Below the pieces are notes generated by a model that saw only the letters and a program-made list of their open reading frames with translations, was not told where the DNA came from and searched no databases. Below, one piece after another: positions 1 through 9,769 of a DNA stretch of 64,000 nucleotides (position 1 is the first letter of the stretch; the number at the start of each line of letters is the position of its first letter). The translations under genes were made by a program, and so were the position numbers. Source of the stretch: Symbiodinium natans (taxonomy: Eukaryota; Sar; Dinophyceae; Suessiales; Symbiodiniaceae); contig CAJNDS010002568.1 in the NCBI GenBank assembly GCA_905221605.1, positions 839,913 to 903,912 of the forward strand. The letters are read 5' to 3'.

Positions 1-94
1 AACCCCAAACCCCAAACCCCAAACCCCCAACCCTAAACCCCAAACCCTAATCCCCAAACCCTAAACCCTAAACCCTAAACCCTAAACCCGAAGT
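1..94 (-). repeat. Telomere-like CCCTAAA/CCCCAAA array
   Basis: Degenerate CCCCAAA passes into clean CCCTAAA. The C-rich strand on the left edge is the orientation expected of a left chromosome end, but the same arrays recur in both orientations through the window, so this is not evidence of a real telomere. Confidence 0.9.
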
Positions 95-160
95 TCGGGT
101 TTTCGGTGGGCCGGGTCGACCTCGTCTCTCTGCGTCGGGTCCTTGAAGGTCGTATGGTAC
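88..160 (-). CDS. Candidate exon, unrecognised product
   Basis: On the minus strand an AG acceptor (CCTGCAAG) is followed by an open frame reading YHTTFKDPTQRDEVDPAH, ending at a GTTTAG donor that runs straight into TTTAGGG repeats. Most codons end in C or G. The island lies between a CCCTAAA array and a TTTAGGG array. No family recognised; the partner exons are not assigned. Confidence 0.45.
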
Positions 161-172
161 CTTGCAGGGTCT

Positions 173-620
173 TCAGGGTTTAGGGTTTAGGGTTTAGGGT
201 TTAGGGTTTAGGGTTTAGGGTTTAGGGTTTGGGGTTTGCGGTTTAGAGGTTTAGCATCTGGGATCTAGGATTTAGGATTTAAGGCTTAGGGCTTAGGGCT
301 TAGGATTTCGGATCTAGGGTCTAGGATTGCGGATTTAAGGTAAACCCTCAACCCTAAACCCTAAACCCTAAACCCTAAGCCCGAAATAAACCCTAGAGAT
401 CTGAGCCCGAGCAACTTCCGAGGCTCCAACCCACCAGGAGTCACATCCCCCATTCTACACTCGGATGGCACTTGAAGCCCTCTGAATATTCTTTAGTCTG
501 GTGGTTTAGGGTTTAGGGTTTAGGGTTTAGGGTTTAGGGTTTAGAGTTTACGGTTTGGGGTTTGGGGTTTGGGGTTTGGAGTTCAGGGTTTAGGGTTTGG
601 GGTTTGGGAGTTAGGGTTTA
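173..620 (+). repeat. TTTAGGG arrays and degenerate GGGTTTx repeats
   Basis: Clean TTTAGGG at about 173-232 and 505-545, with TTTGGGG, TTTCGGG and CTTAGGG variants between. A short CCCTAAA stretch at about 345-385 faces the second array. The island between them holds the small exon candidate at 445-481. Confidence 0.85.
445..481 (-). CDS. Candidate small exon
   Basis: Minus strand: acceptor ATATTCAG, peptide GFKCHPSVEWG, donor GTGACT. It is only about 12 codons long, and other frames of the same island are also open, so frame and even strand are uncertain. Confidence 0.25.
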
Positions 621-858
621 GGCTTTCTGTCTCAAACCCAATAATCGAAAACATTGGATATCCCAAGGGCCTGCTCTGGCTTCCCAGACTCAATCTTCTG
701 TCTGCTTGGTTGTTTATGCTAAGGCTCAGGGTATCATTTGGGACTTGAAATCCCATCATCCCGCGCCTGCGTCGTGACTTCCCCTACTTCCCCTAATACC
801 CCCCTCTATACTACCCCCCTAGGTTCCCCCCCTTACAGAACCTTCATGAAGCTTCATT

Positions 859-1540
<682 letters not shown>

Positions 1541-1705
1541 AATTCCCACGACTTAAGCCGTGAACCCAAGAAATCCCCACCCAAGTCGAGGCACACGGCA
1601 TGCCACAGAGAGTCAATCGAGCGGACGCAGCTGGCGAGGCCTCCGAGCTCCGATTCTTTGCATTCTTTTTGCTGCTCTGTTTTTTTCTTGTTTGTGTGTG
1701 CGAGG

Positions 1706-1835
1706 GTGCATGCGTGGGTGGGTGGGTTGCGTGGGTGCATGGGTGCGTGGGTTGCGTGGTTGCGTGGGTGCGTGGGTTGCGTGGGTGCGTGGGTGCATGC
1801 GTGCGGGCGGGCGGGCGTGCGGGCGGGTGGGTCCT
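1706..1835. repeat. GT-rich minisatellite
   Basis: Short units built from GCGTGGGT and TGCATGGG repeat irregularly, ending in a GCGGGCGG-rich stretch. Low complexity; open frames here are repeat artefacts. Confidence 0.8.
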
Positions 1836-1942
1836 AGTAACCTTCAACCCTGCACCCTACACACCATAAGCCTAGGAATCCCTAAACCCTAAACCCTAAA
1901 CCCTAAACCCTAAACCCCAAACCCTGTTCTAGGAATCCTAAC

Positions 1943-2017
1943 CTCCGGCCTATGCTGCACAGGATGAGAAGGCACTGGAAGGTGCCCCATGGCCACAGCC
2001 TTAATCGCGGCTCCGGA
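1943..2017 (-). CDS. Candidate exon, unrecognised product
   Basis: Minus strand: acceptor CCCTGAG, open frame including EPRLRLWPWGTFQCLLIL, donor AG|GTTAGG. Heptamer arrays flank it (CCCTAAA at 1,876-1,925, TTTAGGG from 2,040). It lies 3-prime of the split gene ending at 2,267 and so would belong to another gene. A plus-strand frame is also open, which lowers confidence. Confidence 0.4.
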
Positions 2018-2037
2018 CTCAGGGTCGACGGGGCTCG

Positions 2038-2160
2038 GATTTAGGGTTTAGGGTTTAGGGTTTAGGGTTTAGGGTTTAGGGTTTAGGGGTTAGGGGTTTA
2101 GGGTTTAGGGTTTAGGGCCCTAAAACCCTAAAACCCTAAAGCCCTAAACCCTAACCCCAC
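2038..2160. repeat. Head-to-head TTTAGGG / CCCTAAA junction
   Basis: A TTTAGGG array (2,040-2,117) meets CCCTAAA (2,118-2,155) at the perfect palindrome TTTAGGGCCCTAAA (2,111-2,124). The inverted arms could fold into a long hairpin. Confidence 0.85.
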
Positions 2161-2266
2161 ACCTTGGGGGCTTTAGGGTTTATAGGGTGTAGGCAGTCGG
2201 GAGAGCGCCATGACAGAACTTGATGAGGGGCTGGGGAATGCTTTTTAAGCGATTTATCAGTTGTTT

Positions 2267-5200
2267 TCAAAGTCGTTTAAGGTGCGTTTGTTCTTTTTTG
2301 CTGTTTTTCGGGTTGCTGAGGGCTTGCTCAAACGAAGGTTTCGCGTGGCCAACCACTGCAAACTGTTCACGTTGCCCCGGGTTGAGGGTTTGGGGTTTGG
2401 GGTTTGGGTTTAAGGTTTAGGCTAAAGCGATACTTCCTTCCGCCGGTACCTAACCGCATAATAAAACAACAATGAGTCAAGTAACTTAACGAGCAAGCCT
2501 ACGGCCTAATGCCCTGCACCGTGTGCAGCGTCTAGGGCTAAACCCTAAGCCCGAAACCCTAAACCCACAGACCCTCACTACACCGTATGCAGCGTCTAGG
2601 GCTAAACCCTAAACCCCAAACCCTAAACCCTAGCCCCGAAACCCTAAGTCCTAAACCCTAAACCCTAAACCCACAGACCCAGCGGCATCCCGTCTGAGCA
2701 TCGGAAGCGGTAGTCGCGCCATCTCGCCTTAGAGGGCAAGCTCACCCTCTTCCAGCCGCGAAACCCCAAACCCTAAACCCTAAACCCTAAACCTTGCAAG
2801 CCCTTCGCCTCCTAAACCCCGAAAGCCCCAAACCCTGCACCCCTTAAACTCCCCCAAGTCCGGAACCCTAAACCCTGAACCTTAAAACCCTAAACCCTGA
2901 CATGTACACCCTGAACCCTAAGCCGTAAACCCTAAGCCCTAAACCCTAAACCCTAAACCCTAAACCCTAAACCCTAAACCCTGAACCCTTAGAAACGTCC
3001 GCGAGCCTGTAGGTGCTTCTGCGCATTTCGCAGGAACTGGCTCGGGATCATGGTGTCACCGATAGCCCACCTGTCAGGGTGTAGGGTTTAGGGTTTAGGG
3101 TTTCCGGTTTCGGGTTTCGGGTTTGGGGTTTGGGGCTTGGGGTTTGGGTTTGGGGTTTCGGGTTTGGGGTTTGGGGCTTGGGGCTTGGGGCTTGGGGCTT
3201 GGGGCTGGGGTTTGGGGGTTTGGGGTTAGGGGTTTGGGGCCGAAAGCTACTGTAGAGGAACCCCCTGAAGAAACCCCCCTAAACCCTTAACCCCAAACCC
3301 TCAACCCTTGTCAAGACGGTGCAATCTGGATGTAGGATTTCGGGCTTCGGGCTTCAGGTTTCGGGTTTAGGGTTTAGGGTTTAGGGTTTGGGGCTTAGGG
3401 TTTAGGGTTTAGGGTTTAGGGTTTAGGGTTTAGGGTTTAGGGTTTAGGGTTTAGGGTTTAGGGTTTAGGGGCTTGGGGGTTTCGGGTTGCAGGTACCTGA
3501 AGTCCTGAAACCCCCAAACTCGCTGTCCGAGATGCAAGAGTCGATGGCAAACCCGCTCGGGGTAGACGGAGATGTAGATCCGGTACCTTTGGAAGGAGGT
3601 TAGGGTGTAGGGTTAGGGTTTAGGGTTTAGGGTTTAGGGTTTAGGGTATAGGGTTTAGGGTTTAGGGTTTAGGGTTTAGGGTTTAGGGTCTAGGTTTAGG
3701 GTTTAGGGTTTAGGGTTTAGGGTTTAGGGTTTAGGGTTTGGGGTTTGGGGTTTGGGGTTTGGGGTTTGGGGTTTGGGGTTTGGGGTTTGGGGTTTGGGGT
3801 TTGGGGTTTGGGGCTTAGGGTTTAGGTTCAGGGTTCAGGGTCCAGGGTTTAAGGTTTATTGTTTAGGGTTTAGGGTTTAGCCCCCATCCAAACGCTTAAA
3901 GAGGGCGTTATAAGAAAAATATGCTGAATATTTTGCAAAAGGATAATATGCTTTACAAACCACGTGAGGATGGTAGGTGCCATTTAAGCTGAACCAAAAC
4001 TGTCTCGATTGACTTGGCTCCAACTCCACCTCAACCCAAACCTCCAAGCATAGCACTAGCCATTTCAAGATGCATGAGAAAAACAATCCCTGGGTGTTTA
4101 GGGTTCTGGGTGCAGGGTGCTCACCCCTAGGCCGACAAGAATGCACACCAGCCTCTTCTCGCTCGACCACTCCACCGTCCATTGCATCTCCTGTTCTCGG
4201 CGAATCCCGGCCAAGGACCCCCAAATACAAAGGGACCTTATTGGGCACCGCAAGCAGGGGACCCCAAGAACATAGTGGGAATAGAAAAGGGAACAGAAGG
4301 ACCCTGCTCGGTATCTCCCTAGTATATTCCTACTCTATTCCTAGGAATCCCTGTTTGGGGTTCCCATTCAGGTCCCTCGAAAAAACTCCACAAGAACCCC
4401 TCCCCACGTAGCAGCAGCGCTTCACCAGCTGGAGATTCGGAGACGTAAACCCTACACCCAGAACTTCTGCAAGGTTGCGGGTTTACATAGGGCTTCAGGG
4501 TCAGGGAACCTGTCGACCGAAGAGGGTGTTGAGGCAGGGCCCAATCTCAAAGCAGCGGGGAGCTTGGGGGGTTTCGCGGTTAGGGATTTACAGCTCTTGC
4601 TTGGAGGTTCAGGGTACTTCGTAGCCCATTATAAGGGGTATAATTGGGTTATAAGTACAGTGAGAATTGGGTTACTAAGTACCATGAACCTCCAAGTATC
4701 GGCTGAGTTTGCCGGGGTGGAGAAAAAGTGTGAGGTTTTGGCGGTATGCTAACCCTTCTAGGTTCCCCCAATTAAGCTTAATTATCCCGAAAAAGCCTTA
4801 CTTATGGGGGTCTTTTTCGGGCTGACGCAAATGGCGATATGCAGGTTTCGGGCACAGGTGTCCTGCAGCAACCGCTCGTGCAGGGTCGGCAATTGCAGCT
4901 GCGCTTGGGGCCAGTAGACTTTGCAAACTTCAGCGTAGCCTGGGATCAGACGACTCCCCTACGGCGCATTTCCTGAATTCTCAACTCTATGAGCTCTACG
5001 CCCTAAACCCTAAACCCTAAATCCTAAATAAGCCCTAAACCCGAAACCCTAAACCTTAAACCCTAAACCCTAAACTCCAAACACTAGGCCCTAGGCCCTA
5101 AGCCCTAAGCCCTAAGCTCTAAGCCCTGTCCACCTGCAAACCCTTCAGCTCTTCAGCAGCTTGTTTTCGGGCGGGTTCAGTGGAGTGTAGGAGCCCGGGC

Positions 5201-7036
5201 ACATGAAGGGTTTTCGAAATTCGGGGTACCTTACTAGGGTCCGTACGACGAAGGAAACCTACGATTTGGGGGTCTCTATTCGGGGTCCCGTATATTCGTA
5301 AAAACCACAAATCTGCGCCAGGGCACGCATAATGTAGGCCGCTGTGTCCTCCACCCAGGCATCCACAACCTCCTTTCAGACATGGGAGTGTCGCAGCGAG
5401 GGTTGGTAAAACTAGCACCGCTCGAAACCTCAACTCTAAACTCTAAACGCTAACCCCTAAACCCTAACCCCTAACCCTAAACCCTAAACCCTAAACCCTA
5501 AATCCTAAACCCTAAATCCTAAACCCTAAACCCTAAACCCTTCGCCAGCCTCCGGGTTCGGCACCGGCGCGTTCGTCCGCCAAAGCCCCCGGAGGCGCGA
5601 CGGACGAACCTGCAACGAAGGTCGAAAGGTTTTTCCGGGTGTTTGGGCTCAGGGTTTAGGGTTTAGGGTTTAGGGTTTAGGGTTTAGAGTTGGGGTCTCG
5701 GGTGTAGGGCTTAGGGTTTAGGATTTAGAGTCTCGGGTGCAGGGTTTAGGGTTTGGGATTTAAAGTCTCGGGTGTAGGGTTTAGGGTTTAGAGTCTCGGT
5801 GTAGGGTTTAGGGTTTAGGATTTAGGATTTAGGGTCTGGGGTGTAGGGTTTACGGTCTAGGGGTAGAAGTTTTAAGGTTTGGTGGTTTGGTGGTTTAGGC
5901 GTTTAGGCGTTGAGGGATAGAGGTTTTAGGGGTTGAGAGCTTGTAGGGACTTTAGCCCCAGGGACTTTAAGCTTTGAGGGGCGCATAGGTCTAGGCTTAA
6001 AAATTGAGGTTCATGGTTTGGGGGTGGAATGTAGTGCTTCAGGGCCTTGTGGGATTCATGGTTCAAGAATCATTTTGGGTTTTTTAGTACAGGGCTTAGG
6101 TCGAAACCGAAGGAGAAACTGAGGAATAAAAAGCGTGCGCCGTCTTGGTTTCTACGGGCTTGTGAGGGAGCCGAAGCGGATAAAAAAAGGGCATAGGGTT
6201 TAGGGTTTAGGGTTTAGGGTTTAGGGTTGTTTAGGGTTTAGGGTTTAGGGTTTAGGGTTTAGGGGCCTACTCCGGGTCCCAGGGGTTCAGGGTTTGAGAG
6301 CCACCCAAAACCCAATCTCCCCCGTAGCGAAGGCCCAGGGTTCAGGTATCCCCTGAAGCCTAAACCCTAAACCCTAAACCCTCAACCCTAAGCCCTAAGC
6401 CCTAAGCCCTAAACCCTAAACCCGGCCTGGATGAAGTACTCGGAGAAAAGGTGCTCGAAGTCGAGGATGGAATTGTGCGAGCGCGCCGGGCGGGTGCGGA
6501 TCGGCTGGAGCTGCCTTTTAACGGATTTAGGGTTTAGGGTTTAGGGTTTTAGGGTTTAGGGTTTAGGTTTTAGGGTTTAGGGTTTAGGGTGTATGGGCCT
6601 GAATGTGGGTCCCCTGCTATATAATTAACCCTGATATACACTACACAAAATAAGGGCCCATACTTGATTCATATCCCTTTAAATCCTTTTAAGCAAGGGT
6701 AAGGGACCATACTGCCGGGAGTAATGTTGCGGGCGTTCGGGTTTAGGGCTTAGGGGTCTGGCGTTTAGGTTTTAGGGTTTGTTCGGCGCAGGCTCTATGG
6801 GGACAAGGGAACGGGGTTTTAGGTTCTGTGTATGGCACAGGTTACAATGAGTCTAAGTCAGAGCCCCTTTGCGGCACTACAAGCAACATTAAAGGGCAAG
6901 CACTGTTGCCGAGATCGCGAACGCTTCCCCAAACCCTAAACCCTAAACCCTAAACCCTAAACCCTAAACTACCCTCAGATACCCCGGGCACCCTGAGCCC
7001 AAGGTCCATAACCAGCTGACAGTACAGCTTGACTTT
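2267..7036 (-). CDS. Split gene with telomere-repeat introns, product unknown
   Basis: Exons read by hand on the minus strand, in order: 7036-6983, 6510-6422, 6151-6108, 5609-5539, 5372-5309, 5159-5134, 4958-4802, 4562-4510, 4428-4408, 4190-4125, 3586-3497, 3070-2997, 2740-2679 and 2362-2267 (TGA stop). They total about 970 nt, roughly 320 residues. All introns are GT-AG, with donors such as GTAAGG, GTGAGC, GTTCCC and GTTTAG. Phases agree at every junction except 4125 to 3586, where a further exon must be missing. Sample peptides: KVKLYCQLVMDLGLRVPG, SHNSILDFEHLFSEYF, EVVDAWVEDTAAYIMRAL, GYAEVCKVYWPQAQLQ, EMQWTVEWSSEKRLVCIL, YRIYISVYPERVCHRLL, WAIGDTMIPSQFLRNAQ and FAVVGHAKPSFEQALSN. Codons mostly end in C or G. 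Introns of 81-500 nt are largely heptamer arrays; those at 4563-4801 and 5160-5308 hold inverted-repeat elements. The 5-prime end is not found. I recognise no domain. Single exons may be wrong, and a plus-strand reading is open in several, but the phase agreement favours this strand. Confidence 0.62.
3100..3492 (+). repeat. Intronic TTTAGGG/TTTGGGG array
   Basis: Degenerate CTTGGGG and TTTGGGG units, an interruption at about 3,240-3,330, then clean TTTAGGG (3,375-3,470). It lies between the exons at 3070-2997 and 3586-3497 of the split gene. The interruption may hide a tiny exon, but I could not define one. Confidence 0.8.
3596..3890 (+). repeat. Long TTTAGGG array with a TTTGGGG block
   Basis: About 290 bp: TTTAGGG, then about 11 copies of TTTGGGG (3,736-3,812), then mixed units. 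Intronic relative to the minus-strand gene; CCCTAAA reads on the transcribed strand, giving a pyrimidine-rich run upstream of the 3586 acceptor. Confidence 0.85.
4600..4696. mobile_element. Palindromic element, family A
   Basis: 97 bp with long terminal inverted repeats: CTTGGAGGTTCA at the left and TGAACCTCCAAG at the right, extending inward through GGTACTT/AAGTACC and AGCCC/GGGTT. It lies inside the 4563-4801 intron of the split gene. Related copies are at about 7,863, 19,134, 25,985 and 41,779. No coding capacity, so a MITE-like or introner-like element. Confidence 0.65.
5160..5308 (-). mobile_element. Intron made of a family B inverted-repeat element
   Basis: This intron begins GTGGTTTTTACGAATATA at the inferred donor. 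It shares the GGTTTACGAA...GGGACCCC motif and inverted end with elements at 8,176, 20,601, 21,056 and 43,699. Part or all of the intron therefore seems to be a copy of a short mobile sequence. Confidence 0.5.
5641..5880 (+). repeat. TTTAGGG array with GTCTCGGGTGTAGGG variants
   Basis: After 40 bp of clean TTTAGGG, a larger unit (GTCTCGGGTGTAGGGTTTAGGG with small changes) repeats four times. It lies within the 5610-6107 intron of the split gene. Confidence 0.75.
6593..6716. mobile_element. Degenerate palindromic element, family C
   Basis: GGGTCCCCTGCTATATAATT on the left and AAGGGACCATAC on the right, with an internal AAGGGCCCATAC. It resembles the copies at 21,766, 23,598, 26,772 and 45,752 but is decayed. 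Intronic in the split gene. Confidence 0.4.
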
Positions 7037-7188
7037 CTGGCTTATAACCCAAGCCTTCACGAAAGAAAACCTTTAAAAATAAAAATAAAAAAAAAGCCTC
7101 AACAAAAAAAGAAAGCAACAACCGGAAAACAAAAACGAAAACAATAATAAGCTCGAAAAAAGAGAGGGGAACCCACAGCCCCTAGAAC

Positions 7189-7253
7189 CGCAGAGCGGCC
7201 GATCGCCCTGGATGGAAGTCCAGGGGTCTCCACCGCCCGCACACGTCCTTGGG
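7189..7253 (-). CDS. Candidate exon, unrecognised product
   Basis: Acceptor CCTCAAG, peptide PKDVCGRWRPLDFHPGRS, donor GTTCTA on the minus strand. It lies just upstream of the first placed exon of the split gene (7036), but its end phase does not fit that exon, so either the frame is wrong or an exon is missing between them. Confidence 0.35.
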
Positions 7254-7556
7254 CTTGAGGCTTTAACTCGGGCGTTGTTAAGGTTTTAGGGTTTAGGTTT
7301 TAGATTTTAGGGTTTGGGGTTCAGGGTTTAGGTTTTAGGGTTTAGGGTTGTTGAGGATTTTAGGGTTTAGGGCGTTTAGTTTTAGGGTCTAGGGCTTGGG
7401 GTTTCTGCTGCATCGACGTATTCCATAGTTCCGCTGGATGTTCTAGAGTTTAAGCTCTTTGCTTCGGATTCTGGGCTTATGGGGCTAAGGAGGCTTATGG
7501 AACACTTATAGGATATGTAGGTAAGGCTTATAAACCCTCAACCCTAACCTCTAAAC

Positions 7557-7652
7557 CCTGGCAGCCTGGACAGGAGTCCTCGTCGTAGCTGGGCTGTCAG
7601 GCGTGCCACACCGCGTAAACCATTGACGGGTCCAGCTTCCAGATGTTGAGTT
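7557..7652 (-). CDS. Candidate exon with an in-frame TGA
   Basis: On the minus strand one frame reads LNIWKLDPSMVYAVWHA, then TGA (7,597-7,599), then QPSYDEDSCPGCQ up to a GTTTAG donor. Both halves look coding and stay in the same frame. Options: a terminal exon followed by chance coding-like sequence, a mutated Trp or Cys codon, a sequencing error, or recoding. See findings. Confidence 0.35.
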
Positions 7653-7774
7653 CTCATAGCTAGGAAACCATTGTTTTGTAGCACAGTTTAGGGTTTACAG
7701 TTTAGGGTTTAGGGTCGTTTGGGGTTCAGGGTTCAAGGTTTAAGTTTTAGGGCTTAGGGTTTACGGTGCTACTT

Positions 7775-7862
7775 TCAGCCCAGCTCCCTTCCACAAAGCG
7801 CCAGCTCAAAATCTCCAAAGGCCTTAAACGAGTCCAGGAAATTCAGGTTTGAGGAGTAGCTA
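7775..7862 (-). CDS. Candidate exon, possibly terminal
   Basis: The acceptor is the end of a family A element (CCTCCAAG). The frame reads NLNFLDSFKAFGDFELAL and runs to TGA, or leaves earlier at a GTGGAA donor. Product unrecognised. Confidence 0.4.
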
Positions 7863-7939
7863 CTTGGAGGTTCACCGGCTGTTGTAAGAGCACCCTACGT
7901 AGGCTTATAAGCACAGCTGCCATATACTTATAACCCTAC

Positions 7940-8127
7940 TTAGGCACCACTGATAGCTACCCATGTCGCAGTACCCTAAACCCTAAACCCTAAACCCGAA
8001 ACCCTGTTGGGTTTGGGGCTTACGGTTTAGGAGTGGGGCCACAGGATCTGCCATATCGGTCCATGGACCCTCTGGGCAGCCTTTCCTACACCACAAAGGC
8101 TGACCTTTGGCTTTCGTCCAGGGATTC
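7940..8127 (-). CDS. Two phase-compatible candidate exons
   Basis: Exon 8127-8024 (acceptor GGTTCAG, donor GTAAGC) includes NPWTKAKGQPLWCRKGCPEG and PWTDMADPVAPLLN, leaving one base. Exon 7975-7940 supplies two bases and reads YCDMGSYQWCLS before a GTAGGG donor. The intron between them is telomere-like. CxxxC-type spacing is visible (WCRKGC), but no domain can be named. The plus strand of the first exon is also open. Confidence 0.45.
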
Positions 8128-8175
8128 CTGAACCCCTAAACCCTAAACCCTAAACCCTAAACCCTAAACCCTAAA

Positions 8176-8280
8176 GGGGGGGGGTTTACGAACATAGGGG
8201 ACCCCAATATAGATCCCCAAAGAGTAGGATTCCCTTGTAATAAGGACCCCAATAAGGCACTCCTAACTTCGGAAACCCCC
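8176..8280. mobile_element. Palindromic element, family B
   Basis: Left end GGGGGTTTACGAACATAGGG, right end TTCGGAAACCCCC, and the internal core TAGGATTCCCTTGTAATAAG followed by GACCCC. The same core recurs at 20,601 and 43,699. About 105 bp, non-coding. Confidence 0.6.
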
Positions 8281-8324
8281 AAATCGGAAACCGGAACTTT
8301 CATCCCTAAGCTATGCCCTAAACC

Positions 8325-8540
8325 CTAAATCCTAAGCCCTAAGCCCTAAGCCCTAAGCCCTAAACCCTAAACCCTAAACCCTAAACCCTAAACCCTTACC
8401 GTCAGACCCCAATGAAGCCACAGCGAGGCGCCAGCGCGGAGACCGCGGCGTCCGCGGCGACGCGGGCACAGCTGGGCTCCTGGCCATTTTGAGGGTTTAG
8501 GGTTTAGGGTTTAGGGTTTTGGGTTTTGGGTTTAGGGGGT
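8325..8540. repeat. CCCTAAA array, GC-rich island, TTTAGGG array
   Basis: Arrays of opposite orientation flank a 98-bp GC-rich island (8,397-8,494). On the minus strand the island ends at a good donor (GACG|GTAAGG), but more than one frame is open and I cannot choose. Possible exon. Confidence 0.5.
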
Positions 8541-8636
8541 TTAGGGGGTTTAGGGGGTTTAGGGGGCTTAGGGGGCTTAGGGGTTGCGAGGTTTCGGGAA
8601 AAGAGGTGTAGGTTTAGGGATCAGTTGTTCTCTTAC

Positions 8637-8812
8637 CTGGGGCTCTAATCCATAGGGTACTTGACCTACAGCTCTAATGGCTGACGGCTACCAACAAAGA
8701 GGTAGACACTAGCGGACAAATAGAAAGGGGCGTGCGCACTAAGTTGGAAGTTCAAACTTTGGTCTACGGTTTACCCGGACCGTTTTGCAGAACTCCTTTT
8801 GTGGATACCGAT
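8637..8812 (-). CDS. Two candidate short exons
   Basis: 8812-8775 reads RYPQKEFCKTVR between an AAAG acceptor and GTAAAC. 8673-8637 reads AVGQVPYGLEPQ between an ATTAG acceptor and the strong donor CAG|GTAAGA. Their phases do not join directly, so a further exon lies between them or one frame is wrong. Confidence 0.4.
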
Positions 8813-9080
8813 CTTTATGGGGTAGTACAACATAATACCTCTGAACCTTGAACCCTTAAAACCTTGAAAGCTTAAACCCTTAAACCCTTAAACCCTTAAA
8901 TATAGTACCGGCCTGTTTCAGGAACACGGGCTAATCACAATCCATCATCCTGCCCTTCTTCTCTATCGGATCGCAGGGGGCCTCTCAACTTCTCAGGACC
9001 TTCCAGGGCCTTCCAGGCCCTAAACCCTAAACCCTAAACCCTACACCCTAAACCCTAACCCTAAACCCTAAACCCTAAAC

Positions 9081-9222
9081 CCCGAAATCTGGCAGGAAGC
9101 CCTTCTTCCGGGAAATTTTGCCGAATCTGCGTGCGTGGGTCTGGGGCAGGATTTGCTTTTGAGGGTTTAGAACTTTCGTCGGGTGCCACAAGGCCCGGTG
9201 ACAGTTGTCGACATGAAGTGCG
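9081..9222 (-). CDS. Candidate exon, unrecognised product
   Basis: A minus-strand frame opens after CAATCAG with RTSCRQLSPGLVAPDES and continues NPAPDPRTQIRQNFPEEG to a GTTTAG donor. A plus-strand frame is also open over most of it. No family recognised. Confidence 0.35.
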
Positions 9223-9239
9223 CTGATTGTTTCCGACAC

Positions 9240-9700
9240 CAAACACTACACACTAAACACCAAAAACTGCACCTGGCAAAGTCAAAGCCGCCGCAACAAG
9301 CCTAGATAGAGAGGCCCTTATTCTTTTGGTAAGTTTAGATCATAAGCGCCGAATCCTAAGTCCTTGAACCCCGAACATAAAAAACCCTCGAACTGCAACC
9401 CCACGAACCTGAAACCCGCAACCCTTTGTAGACCCCAAACCCTGTAAACCCCAACAAAACCCTACAAGCCCTCTCTAGAACCCAAAGCGCGCAATCCCTA
9501 TCCCCAAAACCCCAGACCCCAAAACCCTAAACCCTAAACCCTAATCCCCTAAACCCTAAACCCTAAACCCCTAAACCCTAAACCCCTAAACCCTAAACCC
9601 TAAAGCCTAATCCCCTAAACCCTAAACCCTAATCCCCTAAACCCTAAACCCTAAACCCTAATTAAATCCTAAACCCTAAACCCTAAACCCTTTGAAGCCA
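9240..9700 (-). repeat. Degenerate then clean CCCTAAA array
   Basis: Imperfect ACCCTAAAC-type units from about 9,355, with clean CCCTAAA and an extra-C variant (CCCCTAAA) at 9,520-9,690. I see no coding island. Confidence 0.8.
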
Positions 9701-9769
9701 AAGTGCTGGCTGCCCAGACGTCTCCGAAGGATGGATGGGAGCCCCATTTGGTTTATGGTGCCTGGGACT

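Noticed and set aside
1-94. True chromosome end at the left edge
   Set aside because: The orientation fits, but the array is short and degenerate and the same repeats occur throughout; nothing marks a terminus.
3497-3586. Plus-strand exon reading (NSLSEMQESMANPLGVD)
   Set aside because: The frame is open and has an AG and a GT, but the minus-strand reading has stronger sites, better codon bias and joins neighbouring exons in phase.
3877-4248. 123-codon minus-strand frame ending in KRLDGG
   Set aside because: Only its middle (4125-4190) has good splice sites and fits the split gene. The AT-rich 3-prime part has a different codon usage and no supported borders, so it is not called; it might contain the missing exon.
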